The position numbers and the translations under genes are program-made. The notes beneath the pieces are model-generated. The model had not been told where the DNA came from, ran no database searches, and was given only the letters and a program-made list of their open reading frames with translations. This document shows positions 11,501 to 18,392 of a stretch of 40,140 nucleotides of DNA, one piece after another. Numbering within the stretch: position 1 is the stretch's first letter; every line of letters starts with the position of its first letter. The stretch comes from JABMRP01 sp964444795 (GTDB taxonomy: Bacteria > Planctomycetota > Planctomycetia > Pirellulales > Thermoguttaceae): assembly GCA_964444795.1 (NCBI GenBank), contig CAYUIQ010000052.1, forward strand, positions 1 through 40,140, read 5' to 3'.

Positions 11501-12008
11501 GGAACCCGGACAGATTGTCCTGATGCGCCGTGGCGCGACGAATGAAGGCCTCGCGCGTCACGCTTGCCGGATCGAGGCTGGTTGGAAGATCCGGCTTCTG
11601 ACCAGGTGCCTTCTCGCGTTGGTGGCTGAAATGGATTCCCAGTTCGCTGCGGAGCCAGGCGAGCGTCCCCTTCGGGTCGCGATCGTAAGCAAACAGCCGC
11701 TCGCGACGCTGGATCAGGTCGCGCAGCCCGGAAGACTCCGTCCGCTTCGTCCAACGGTCGAGCACATCGCGAAGCTTCTCCTTCTGGCCCGAGTTCTGGT
11801 AGTGCAACGCGTGATAGAAGTAGTACTCCTCCGTGCCGGGAATGAGTTGCTGAAGGACTTCCTCGCGATCTTCGGCCAGAGCAAACGCCTCTACGAATCC
11901 GATCACGTCGTTGGCGGCAGCTCGATTGGCGGCGGTCGCGGCAAGTGCGACAAGGAGAAGGCCGGCCGTGCGGCGTACGCGCTTGCTGAGAGGAGAAATG
12001 TCTCGCAT
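5589..12008 (-). CDS. Giant alpha-2-macroglobulin-like secreted protein
   Basis: 2139 residues. The ATG at 12008 is preceded by AAAGGA and followed by a basic N-terminus and a hydrophobic signal peptide ending near AANRAAA; an in-frame start 57 codons upstream lacks these. The middle holds several MG-like beta domains. One, about 456-590, is repeated in diverged form at about 1969-2120. Low-complexity linkers occur near 1036-1070 (Gly/Ala/Ser) and 1363-1425 (Ala/Lys/Met). Bacterial A2M proteins are envelope protease traps, but no CxEQ thioester motif is visible, so covalent trapping is unlikely. Other members of this planctomycete type may have a structural envelope role. The family assignment rests on overall pattern and is moderately sure; the reading frame itself is certain. 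It lies downstream of the propeller-like gene, separated by 471 bases. Confidence 0.75.
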   Translation of the reverse strand: MRDISPLSKRVRRTAGLLLVALAATAANRAAANDVIGFVEAFALAEDREEVLQQLIPGTEEYYFYHALHYQNSGQKEKLRDVLDRWTKRTESSGLRDLIQRRERLFAYDRDPKGTLAWLRSELGIHFSHQREKAPGQKPDLPTSLDPASVTREAFIRRATAHQDNLSGFQDSALDWLLRDGGVELTSGRRRALLSRLDRPDYEGLVDLILADFRTKESRQFGEFNIHRLLLRKQLDEMLEKKPDLRTNTNFIHAYLTKLAPDADADVNDPTVREAHLEQMWAFVKDLAPAHNSLKANILYALLDHQRKSGRYDRGLFLTYVKLPRPAAYMEPRYLQHEDIRRWPVNLRQDFTGFTRCRPVGDDTPLVRDFLLHFLADEDDYQPWTEWIRDTFVKPLMAEAKIVSGAADPERWASMLSPTAYQALKDRVDIDLAATNPRQFSPDDEVALKAYVKNVKKLRVKIYQINALNVYLATGREIGTGLELDGLVAGDETELVYEESPFRRVRREFTFPRLTGKRGAWVIELIGGGRSSRALIRKGGLHYLSRQGVGGTVLSILDEADRPVRGASAWLAGREYKADKQGGITIPYSTSPGRRAMILQSPDGLASLAQFQHAAEQYTLVAGFFVDRESLRVGGEASLLVRPDFRVNGVAAPLEVLEEVKLTITSTNLEGVSTTQEIPGFELHTDKESEHLFAVPPRLATLSFRLEAKVEQVSTGKKLTLAAAGSRAVNAVDKSEATFDLQLSRMDGHAVLEVLGKTGERIADRAVRLSIEHRDFKPVHGVTLKSDEAGRIDLGELPNIRKITASSDDVPDVVWNVGAGEDAHSRPAVLHAAEGETIHVPHLGTEKVSRADYSLLERRGGTFTRDCFDALSVRGGFLAIKGLEPGDYSLKIKREGRTIPVRVTAGEMVGRFAAGKRRILETANRLPMHVIDVASDKEGDLLLQLVNADAATRVHLLVARFAPAFPLHGALGPAYQPPIATLTRPTSQNVYLSGRDIGDEHRYILERREQTPLPGNMLARPGLLLNPWAIRETDTGKQQAATGGEYADRSSGGTGSAAAERAADGGGPGSIADPSNLDFLMQPGVLLANLVPDKDGLVRIPKEKLGDRQDVHVVAIGRTDAVFRRVSLADADAKFRDMRLAGTLDLDGRFTERKTVALLDQDDRLSIDDVRAAEMQSYDTLASVYSLYMTRSSNPTLAEFGFVLNWGTLTDEQKQAKYSKYASHELSFFLSRKDPEFFKTTILPYLKNKKDKTFLDHYLLGDDLSSFLDPWRYGRLNMAERVLLAHRLGEEERNAARRHLADLYAMLPPNPSQRELLFATALRGRSLSLGKGGGIRLGTTVDEPVELEITAETGATFSARRGSSAAPKSPAMPEPAAAPALAMARKVAPTKDAMDARAEMSEKKAEMAKSRRSRETQLAAGLGDFDGSRAIAGDLASREAARGFYRKMPKVKEWAENNYHHVLIQNQLADLVKINAFWRDYAAYLAEGSEGPFLSEHVAEPTSNFSEMMLALAVLDLPIEAGEHDTEQDAAAFAMKAASPVIVFHKQIQPAPVSDDKTPVLVGQNFFRHGDRYIQVDGEQRDKYVTEEFLRGVVYGCQVVVTNPTSATQGLDVLLQIPEKAMPVLGSKRTRSQSLRLGPYATQKIEYYFYFPATGDCAHYPVHVARDEAAAAWADPFTFHVVERLSKIDKASWAYVSQWGTPAEVLSYLEQNNVHRIDLGKIAWRMSDLDFFDKALKLLAGRHAFHPVLWSYGIHHNRLERIQEYLRGNDGFLRRFGDYVDCTLAVVDPVERHWRQHLEYSPLVNARAHRLGRDRKIVNSAFRSQYVGLMNVLRYKAEPTDEDSLDVAYYLFLQDRVAEALQRFDAVDAKNLPSKLQIDYMHCYVAFYRERPEEAAKIAAGYADHAVDKWRERFAAVTAQVAEIDGAQVAESDREEDDRESLQDQLASTEPALQLKVEDREALLTFQNLEEVKVNLYEMDLEFLFSANPFVESSAERFSVIRPNYSTVVQLPDKGDVHRFELPDEFAGKNVLVEAVGAGRRVAQAYYANDLKVQLVEQYGRLQVRHAKTGQPLSKVYVKVYAKTPRGAKFFKDGYTDLRGKFDYTSLNTDDIGAVSQFAVLVMSQEHGAVVKTAKPPQQ

Positions 12009-12479
12009 CGTTTTCGTCCTTTGTATGACCAGAAGAAACAGCGTTAACTGGAGCATCTTTGACGCTCCTAGCCCCGCGATAGTTCCATCCGGGGCCCCAC
12101 ATCTCAAGAACACTGGCCTAAGACCCAAGGAACCCCCGACCGAGGGGTAGAGGCTATACACGGCCAGCCCTTGCCGCATTTGCCCTTCTTAATCCATAGG
12201 TCACACAGGCCGTTTTGGGGGAGAGGAACTTCCGGTTTGCCCAGCTACATGCACCGAAAATCATTCCATTGCCGGTGCAGAACCTCCCGCCAGCCGTTTC
12301 CGGCCTTCGCTCCACCATGCCAGCGGGCCCCAGATTGCCGTCTGTCAATCAATGCCCCGAGAACTCGTGAGAATGGGACACGGATACGCCACGGTCAACA
12401 CCTGCGCGCGCTGGGAGGCAGCGTTTCGAACGGTACGGATGGCCGATCTGTTCAAACGGCCCGCCGAGGTCGGGCTGGC
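12009..12479. other. Intergenic region upstream of the A2M-like gene
   Basis: 471 bases between two minus-strand genes. It should hold the promoter of the A2M-like gene. Only weak promoter-like matches were found (for example TTGACC on the minus strand near 12397 with no good -10 box). No credible gene, tRNA or clear terminator was seen. Confidence 0.5.
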
Positions 12480-15338
12480 CTAATCGCGCGCCGGGATCGC
12501 CATTTCGATGGGCTCGGAAAGACCGCGCCCGTCCCAGGAGACCGCGATCGCGCGCAGCTTCTTCGCGTCGGGGTCCAAAAACGAGAGATCCAGTGGCCGG
12601 GTGCTTCGCCAGATCCGCCAGGGCTCCTCGTCGACCTGCCAGAGGTAACCCAAGACCTCAGCCGGCTTGCCGTCCCTTGCTGCTCCGAGTTGCACGACGC
12701 GGCCTTTGCCGTCTTTCCATCGCGCGGTGGCCTGGATCGGAGTCGATTTCCACCGGACCAAGTCGTAGCCTATGTTGCTTGACCTGCCATTGGGGCTGTC
12801 AGGATACGCGAAACGCTTTCGGCGGGCCCCCATTGCCCAGATTTCATCCTCCGCGGCCACGGTGATCAGCGGACTAAACAACCCGGCCGCCGGAGTCTGG
12901 GACAAATCGAACGGGATCGCAAATCCGCGGGCCCAACGGCGCGCGCCGGCAAGGCAAGTGCCGCTGTTGTGTTTGCCTTGGCGCAACCTGCCCGACAGTC
13001 TGCGCCAGAGTGTTTGCATGGTTGCCAATTCCGGTGGCAGGCCTTTTGCGAGCCGCTCTTCGCAGCCCCTTGCGCCGTACGTATTGAAGTCGGCCGCCCC
13101 GTACGACCACCGGTGCCCATGGTGGTCCGTAACCACGACCACGGCCCCCTCGGGAGCCGGCGTACCATCCGCCGGCCAAGCGGGACAACGGCCATCCGGC
13201 GTATGGACCGAGACGCCGTCAAGTGTCGGCACTGTGTGGGCGATGTGAGTCGTTCGGTCGATGATGTCCAACCGGGTTTTGCGGCTGCTCGACGACGGCC
13301 AGGTGACCAGGTGACCGTCGGGCAGGACGAACAAGCCGACAAAGTCAGGGCTGCCGTAGGCGGGCCGGTCGGCGTCGACGTCGCGCACGACCTCATGCCA
13401 GCGCTTGCCGTCGAAATGCCGAATCGCCCGCGGCGCCCCGCTTCGCACACATCTCTCCGGCAGCCATAGCCCGTCCTCCAGCACCACGATGTTAATCGAA
13501 AACCAGCGGCTTCCAGTGCGATACGAGTCGGCCAGCATTTCGGTCGCCGTCGGGAATCGATCGATCTGCTTGCTTTGGACCCGGGTCCAAATCGTGGTCT
13601 GTCGACTATTCCACCGCAGGTAGACGCGGCCCAGATCATCCACAAACATCTGGCCGGCGCCACACGGCCCGCCGTACTTCACCTTTGGCGGCCGGAGCCC
13701 TTCGGTTACGCGCTGCCACCGCCCGTCGTGCCAGCGGGAAACGTCGCCCTGGTCTTCCTTGCGGAACACGTAAACGGCCCCCTGCCGGTCCTGGGCGGCC
13801 AGCGACTTGCGGAGCGGCACGACCTCGAACCGGTCGGAGGGCTTGCCCGATGGCACCGGCGACGCGCCGGGCGGCCCGGGCCAGTAGCGAACCACTCGCC
13901 GACGGTCGCTCAGCCAGTAGACGCCTCGGGAGTCGACGAAGACGCGGCCCGCGACCGGCATCACCCCGTCGCGCCAGTCGATCTCGTACAGCTTGCCGCC
14001 GCGGAGCACTTGGGTCCGGTCCGCGTAACGGGCCGCAACTGCCTCGCCGGGCCGGGCGGCCGAGACAGGATACGGCGCCTGGGCCGGATCGGACTTGCAG
14101 GCCGGCGCTGCCCTGCGCGCGGTGATCTCCTCGGGCAACCAGCCGTCGGCCAAGGGCCCCGAGAGGTCGTTGAACGCGCCGTACATCCACAGCCAATGCT
14201 TCAGTCGCTCCGTGTCTTCCAGCAAGCCGTCGGGAATCCATGCCACGTGCTTGACCCCCTTTGGAATCCCGCCGCCGATCCGCTTGGCCTGGAAATTCCA
14301 GACCACCGGCGGCTCCCCTTCGGGTACCCGTTGACCGCAGAGCACCACGCCCGATGCCAGCCCGTAGAAATGGAAGTTCTGCACCGGCATCGCTTCATGG
14401 TCGAACCGGCCCGCCAATTCGCCTCGTCGAAACCAGAGCGATTCCGTCTGGGAAATCAGATAGAAGTTATCCGCATGATCCGTGACGGCTACGTAAGCGT
14501 CGGGCACGTCGAGATCGGAGTGCCGCGGCCAGTGCTTCCACGGCCCGTGTTGGAACATCTCCTCCGCATCGAGCATTCGCTTGACGAGGCCGTCGATCGC
14601 CACGTCCAGTTCCGGGAGCTTGGGCCGCCTGGCCGCGTCAAGCCCCTCGATGGCGTCAAACCCAAGGGCAATGATTCTCGCGGCGGTGGCTTCCCGCATT
14701 TCCGGCCGGTCGTCGATCAACCCACCCGCGAGTTCGCGGGCCGCGGCAACCGCTTCCGACCGCGGCGGCGGGGCATAAAGACTCACCCGATCCGGGTTGA
14801 TCCGCCAGACTCGACCGCTCGGACCAATCCGGCAGCCACGATGATTGGCCGGCTCCGGCATCAGGCAGACCAACTCGACGTTGTCGCTATCGTCCGACAG
14901 TCGATAGATCCGGCGCGGGCGGTAGCGCTCGAAGTACATCCGGCCGCCAATACAGGCCTCGAAGGTGTAACTGTGTCGGCCGGGCGAATGGCCCTGGCGG
15001 TCGTGCCACATCCGAACCACGTCGTTCGGCTGCCAGCGATGCCAGGCCTGGCCGGTCCAATAGTGGTAGCCCTCTTCGCTACTAACCCAGAACCGATCGC
15101 GGCGGTCGACCCCCAAGGGAGAAAGCCCCCCGACGCCAATCCGCGGTAGTTCCTCCCAGTGCGCGCGATCGCCGCCCGGTGGGGCGACGACTTGTGAGGG
15201 GCTTTCTGCTCCCTGGCGATTTTCCGCGGCGCCGGCGCCCAACTGCGCCGCCCGAGCGATCGGCCGACCGCCTCCGACCTCAGCCGCCAGGCTAACCAAG
15301 CCCAAAAGGGCCACCTTCGCAAAGCATGAGGCACACAT
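12480..15338 (-). CDS. Secreted beta-propeller-like protein of unknown function
   Basis: 952 residues. The ATG at 15338 has GAGGG eight bases upstream, a TATAAT box further up, and encodes a signal peptide ending near PIARAA. The protein has many short repeats of the form D-x-x-G-x-v-W/Y (such as VDRRDRFWVSS, IGPSGRVWRI, VDSRGVYWLS, VDDLGRVYLRW) typical of two-component-regulator-type propeller blades. Between blades, residues about 225-290 form a helical stretch (ARELAGGLIDD.., DAIEGLDAARRPKLPELD) that looks HEAT-like. No kinase, HTH or enzyme motif is seen. The role is unknown; it may be an exported sensor or binding protein. Confidence is high for the gene and low for the fold. Confidence 0.75.
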   Translation of the reverse strand: MCASCFAKVALLGLVSLAAEVGGGRPIARAAQLGAGAAENRQGAESPSQVVAPPGGDRAHWEELPRIGVGGLSPLGVDRRDRFWVSSEEGYHYWTGQAWHRWQPNDVVRMWHDRQGHSPGRHSYTFEACIGGRMYFERYRPRRIYRLSDDSDNVELVCLMPEPANHRGCRIGPSGRVWRINPDRVSLYAPPPRSEAVAAARELAGGLIDDRPEMREATAARIIALGFDAIEGLDAARRPKLPELDVAIDGLVKRMLDAEEMFQHGPWKHWPRHSDLDVPDAYVAVTDHADNFYLISQTESLWFRRGELAGRFDHEAMPVQNFHFYGLASGVVLCGQRVPEGEPPVVWNFQAKRIGGGIPKGVKHVAWIPDGLLEDTERLKHWLWMYGAFNDLSGPLADGWLPEEITARRAAPACKSDPAQAPYPVSAARPGEAVAARYADRTQVLRGGKLYEIDWRDGVMPVAGRVFVDSRGVYWLSDRRRVVRYWPGPPGASPVPSGKPSDRFEVVPLRKSLAAQDRQGAVYVFRKEDQGDVSRWHDGRWQRVTEGLRPPKVKYGGPCGAGQMFVDDLGRVYLRWNSRQTTIWTRVQSKQIDRFPTATEMLADSYRTGSRWFSINIVVLEDGLWLPERCVRSGAPRAIRHFDGKRWHEVVRDVDADRPAYGSPDFVGLFVLPDGHLVTWPSSSSRKTRLDIIDRTTHIAHTVPTLDGVSVHTPDGRCPAWPADGTPAPEGAVVVVTDHHGHRWSYGAADFNTYGARGCEERLAKGLPPELATMQTLWRRLSGRLRQGKHNSGTCLAGARRWARGFAIPFDLSQTPAAGLFSPLITVAAEDEIWAMGARRKRFAYPDSPNGRSSNIGYDLVRWKSTPIQATARWKDGKGRVVQLGAARDGKPAEVLGYLWQVDEEPWRIWRSTRPLDLSFLDPDAKKLRAIAVSWDGRGLSEPIEMAIPARD

Positions 15339-15380
15339 TTCTTCGCCCTCGGACTTCAACGATCCGCCAAATCCAGCCCC

Positions 15381-15386
15381 ATTATA
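15381..15386 (-). promoter_or_regulatory. Consensus -10 box of the propeller-like gene
   Basis: The minus strand reads a perfect TATAAT 42 bases before the ATG at 15338. The best upstream match, TTACCA, is 20 bases away, longer than usual, so the -35 element is unclear. Confidence 0.5.
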
Positions 15387-15531
15387 GCCCCCGCCCGGGG
15401 ACGACTTGGTAACGAGTCTGTAACGGATTTGTGCGAGGAGTTCAGCCCGGCACGTGCCGGACGACCATCTCCGCGCCGGCCTCTTCCCGCTCAACTAACG
15501 CACCCGCGGCACCAACCGCCGGACGGTCAAG

Positions 15532-15830
15532 ATGATGGCCGAGGATCTCGCGGCCATGCGACGAAGGTCGCTGGCGGAGTCAAAGGGTAATCGTTTGTGG
15601 CGCGAGAAGACCGACTTCATCAAGTGCGTCGACTCCCCGGGCCGCTACGCCGACGTTCATTCGAATCGGCACACGTCCATCACGACTTTGTTGCTGGCCG
15701 TATCTCGCCGCGAGAGGCGCAGGAGCCGGCGCGTCATAGCGACATCAGGCTCACAATGAACCTCTATACCCACATGGATATGCAGGATAAGGCGAAGGCA
15801 ACAACGGATCCTACCAGGGCCGGAGAAATC
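15532..15830 (+). pseudogene. Tyrosine recombinase (phage integrase) C-terminal relic
   Basis: Two reading frames together match the C-terminal catalytic region of a tyrosine recombinase. One frame gives YADVHSNRHTSITTLL, containing the conserved H-x-x-R-H box. A frameshift at about 15692-15697 moves to a second frame, which gives SPREAQEPARHSDIRL followed by TMNLYTHMD, containing the H/R box and the catalytic-position tyrosine (YTH). The N-terminal half is absent and the tail runs into the end of the epimerase gene. This is a decayed fragment, probably a footprint of a lost mobile or integrated element. No matching attachment site or tRNA was found nearby. Confidence 0.8.
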
Positions 15831-17022
15831 AGGCAGCCCCCAACAGGCGGTAACACCGATACAAGATCCGCGGCAGGTGGAAGAAACCTTTCCAGCCGTT
15901 GGCTTTGGCCGTCCAGACGCGGCTGCCGTCGCGATTGAGATAGCCGAACCATTCGCCGTGCTCGGGGTCGGGGAAGTGGGAGAATGTGTAGTCGTGTACC
16001 TTCTCGTACCACGCGGCCAGATCATCGCGCCCGGTGAGAGCCCAGCCCAGCAGCAGGGCGTAAAGCGTCTCGCCGTGCGGCCACCAGAGTTTCAGGTCGG
16101 CTTCCAGCGAGTGGGTGGGCGTGAAATCGATGTTCGTGATGTAGCGAAGCCCGCCGAACTCCGTATCCCAACCGTGTTCCAGCGACGCCAGCACGATGTC
16201 CACGGCCGTCTGAAGCAGGCTCGAGTCACTGCGTCGCTGGGCGATTTCCAACAACATCCAGGCGCTTTCGATGGCGTGGCCGGGATGGAACATCCGTCCC
16301 TCGGGCAGATCGAGCATCGCCGTGCCGTCCATCGCCACGTTTTCCAGCAGGGCGCCGATTTCCGGCTTCCAATGCCGCCCGACGATCGAATCGGCCGACA
16401 TCGTCAGGTCGTCCTCGAAACGCCGATCGGGCCGCAGTTCGTTGTACACCCAGGCCACGGTGATGCGGCACATATCGTGGGCGTGCAGGTGAAACTCGTC
16501 GTGGATCGGATATCCCAACAGGGGCGTGTCGGAGGCGTTTCCCAGCCGCGGCATGAGGAAATCGTACATCGCCGTCGCCTTGGTCCAATACGACTCGTTG
16601 TCCGAGGCCGCGGCGTACTCGGCCATGGCGATGCAGCCGAACACTTCGGTATAGACGCTGAGCACCTCGGAGCGGCTTTGCCCCTGGCGCGTCAGACGGA
16701 AGTGCATCTTGCCATCGTCCTTAAAGGCACGCTTGCGCATGAACTCCGCACCGAGTCGGGCGGCGTCGAGCCACTCGGGTTTCTGCTGGTGCGTGTTGTA
16801 CAGATGGCTCAACATCCACACCTGACGGCCGTTCATCCACATATACTTATCGTCGCCCCAACGGTGGCCGTCGCGCTCCAGGAGGCTGTAATATCCGCCG
16901 TGCTCGCGGTCGAGCGAATGTTCCATCCACCAGGGCACCACGTCGTCGAACAGTGAAGTGCGATATTGCTCACACAGCGTGGCGGCCCGATCGGCGGGGA
17001 TCTTGTTGATAGGCAGACTCAT
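15829..17022 (-). CDS. N-acylglucosamine 2-epimerase (AGE) family enzyme
   Basis: 397 residues, normal for the family. The ATG at 17022 has AAAGGAG at ideal spacing, so the longer frame is rejected. AGE-family enzymes are alpha/alpha-barrel isomerases that interconvert epimers at C2 (GlcNAc/ManNAc, cellobiose, mannose/glucose). Visible family motifs are the MWMNGRQVWML segment (near 65), RMFHPGHAIES with the active-site histidine (about 243) and WWPHGETLY (about 312). No signal peptide, so cytoplasmic. It lies 32 bases after the UroD-like gene and downstream of a sugar transporter, which suggests it acts on an imported sugar. The substrate cannot be told from sequence. Confidence 0.9.
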   Translation of the reverse strand: MSLPINKIPADRAATLCEQYRTSLFDDVVPWWMEHSLDREHGGYYSLLERDGHRWGDDKYMWMNGRQVWMLSHLYNTHQQKPEWLDAARLGAEFMRKRAFKDDGKMHFRLTRQGQSRSEVLSVYTEVFGCIAMAEYAAASDNESYWTKATAMYDFLMPRLGNASDTPLLGYPIHDEFHLHAHDMCRITVAWVYNELRPDRRFEDDLTMSADSIVGRHWKPEIGALLENVAMDGTAMLDLPEGRMFHPGHAIESAWMLLEIAQRRSDSSLLQTAVDIVLASLEHGWDTEFGGLRYITNIDFTPTHSLEADLKLWWPHGETLYALLLGWALTGRDDLAAWYEKVHDYTFSHFPDPEHGEWFGYLNRDGSRVWTAKANGWKGFFHLPRILYRCYRLLGAA

Positions 17023-17054
17023 GTGACTTTCTCCTTTGCGGCCCGACCGCGTTA

Positions 17055-18086
17055 TCAATACTTTCCAAACTCCCGCGCCGCCTGCACCATCGCGTGTAGG
17101 TTCGCCGGGGGCGTGTCGCGGGGCACTTCGCAACCGGAACTGAGGATGAAGCGGCTGCCCGGCATGCCCTGCTCGATCGCCACGCGGCAGGCCTCGCGCA
17201 CCTGCTCGGGCGTACCCCGCAGCAAGACGCCGGCCGGCTCGATGTTGCCTTGGAGACAGGCTCGCCCGCCGGTCTTCTCCTTGAAGAAGGCGATCGGGCG
17301 CTGGTAATCGACCTCCAGGCCGGCAAATCCGGTGCGGCCCATCAGATCGATGATGTGGGCCGTGTCGCCGCAGATGTGCAAAAACACGGGCATGTCCAAC
17401 GCGGCCAGGGTCTCGGCCACGCGAACTTCAAACGGCCACGCAAATCGCTCGTACAGCCCCCGGCTGAGCAATCCGGCGGTCGAATCGCCGAACGTCAGCG
17501 CGTGACAACCCGCACGCCCACAGGCCAGGGCAAACTTGATCACCGCGTCGGTGCAGATTTCCAACAGGTCGAGCACGAATTGTGGATCGTCGATGCAATC
17601 GATCATCAGCCGTTCGATGCCCCGCACGGCCGTGGCCAGCGAAAAGGGTCCCTGGTCGAAGTTCGTCTTCAGATAGCAGCGATCACCGACCGCCTGGGCC
17701 GTCAGCCGCGTGGCTTCGACTTTGAAACCCATGCGTCCCTCGGTCCCGGCCTTCGGCCGGGTCAGACGCCCCAGGTCCTTGCTGTCGGAGAGAACCCGCG
17801 CGGCGGCGGTGGGTGGCTGGTCCTTCTCGAACCGGATCGGACAGCCCAGCGCCGCCGGCAGGATCCAATTGTCGCAGGTCACATGGAAACCATCGTAGCC
17901 GTAGGTTTCCCAGGCGTTGATCTGAGTTCGGGCGACCAGTGCCGGGTCCTGAGCGTACCGGTCGTAGTGCACGCCCGCGATTTTCATCGCATGGTGGATA
18001 ATCAGCGGAACGACCGGCACCCGGTCCGGGATCTCGCCGGCGATCGTGCGCTGTACGCGTTGGACGGAGTTCATTTCACCGGACAT
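17055..18086 (-). CDS. UroD/MtaA-family methyltransferase-like protein
   Basis: 343 residues, belonging to the uroporphyrinogen decarboxylase superfamily. HICGDT (about 238-243) and SSGCEVP (about 317-323) give the H-x-C and later C pattern that binds zinc in corrinoid methyltransferases such as MtaA/CmuA. True HemE lacks this pattern, so a methyl-transfer role is more likely than haem synthesis. No corrinoid protein is encoded in the window. The start is uncertain: ATG 18086 and ATG 18074 are both possible and neither has a good ribosome-binding site. It is followed after 32 bases by the AGE epimerase, and a role in handling a methylated sugar is an inference. Confidence 0.8.
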   Translation of the reverse strand: MSGEMNSVQRVQRTIAGEIPDRVPVVPLIIHHAMKIAGVHYDRYAQDPALVARTQINAWETYGYDGFHVTCDNWILPAALGCPIRFEKDQPPTAAARVLSDSKDLGRLTRPKAGTEGRMGFKVEATRLTAQAVGDRCYLKTNFDQGPFSLATAVRGIERLMIDCIDDPQFVLDLLEICTDAVIKFALACGRAGCHALTFGDSTAGLLSRGLYERFAWPFEVRVAETLAALDMPVFLHICGDTAHIIDLMGRTGFAGLEVDYQRPIAFFKEKTGGRACLQGNIEPAGVLLRGTPEQVREACRVAIEQGMPGSRFILSSGCEVPRDTPPANLHAMVQAAREFGKY

Positions 18087-18125
18087 GTTGGCACTCTGGC
18101 GAAGTCTTCATTACAGGCATGGGCT

Positions 18126-18369
18126 GGGTGCCACTGGCGTCCCGCCAGTGCTTCCTGGGCCCGTAGCTTGCATCTTGTCCAACCAAGACAAGCCCCCAGC
18201 GGCAATCGACTCCCGCGTCCCTCGGGAATCCGCGTCGAGATGGACCTGCCGCTCGGGGAGCCGTAGAGTACGTCGTCGCTTCAAGCCGCTCAACTCGCGC
18301 GGTGTGTCTTTGTCGCTTCCAAGTGCAAGCGACGGCTGAAGAGGCACTGGCGAGACGCCAGTGGCACCC
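18126..18369. repeat. REP-like element with inverted terminal palindromes
   Basis: Two near-identical copies of a 26-28 base unit face each other: GGGTGCCACTGGCG... at 18126-18153 and its inverse at 18342-18369, differing at one core base. Each unit is itself a hairpin, CACTGGCG / CGCCAGTG. The 190 bases between hold two more small hairpins (CTTGTC..GACAAG near 18176 and GTCGCTT..AAGCGAC near 18312). It fills the gap between the UroD-like gene and the transporter and carries no real gene. It is probably a non-autonomous, dispersed repeat; it may also act as a transcript stabiliser or attenuator. Confidence 0.75.
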
Positions 18370-18392
18370 AACAAACAATGCGCAACTACTTA

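Noticed and set aside
12171..12782. Plus-strand open frame of 203 codons in the 12009-12479 gap
   Set aside because: No ribosome-binding site or motif, and it runs into the antisense of the propeller-like gene.
13575..15149. Plus-strand open frame of 524 codons opposite the propeller-like gene
   Set aside because: Antisense shadow without recognisable domains.
18046..18374. Small open frames giving GATGVPPV-type peptides
   Set aside because: They arise from the REP-like palindromes, not from a gene.
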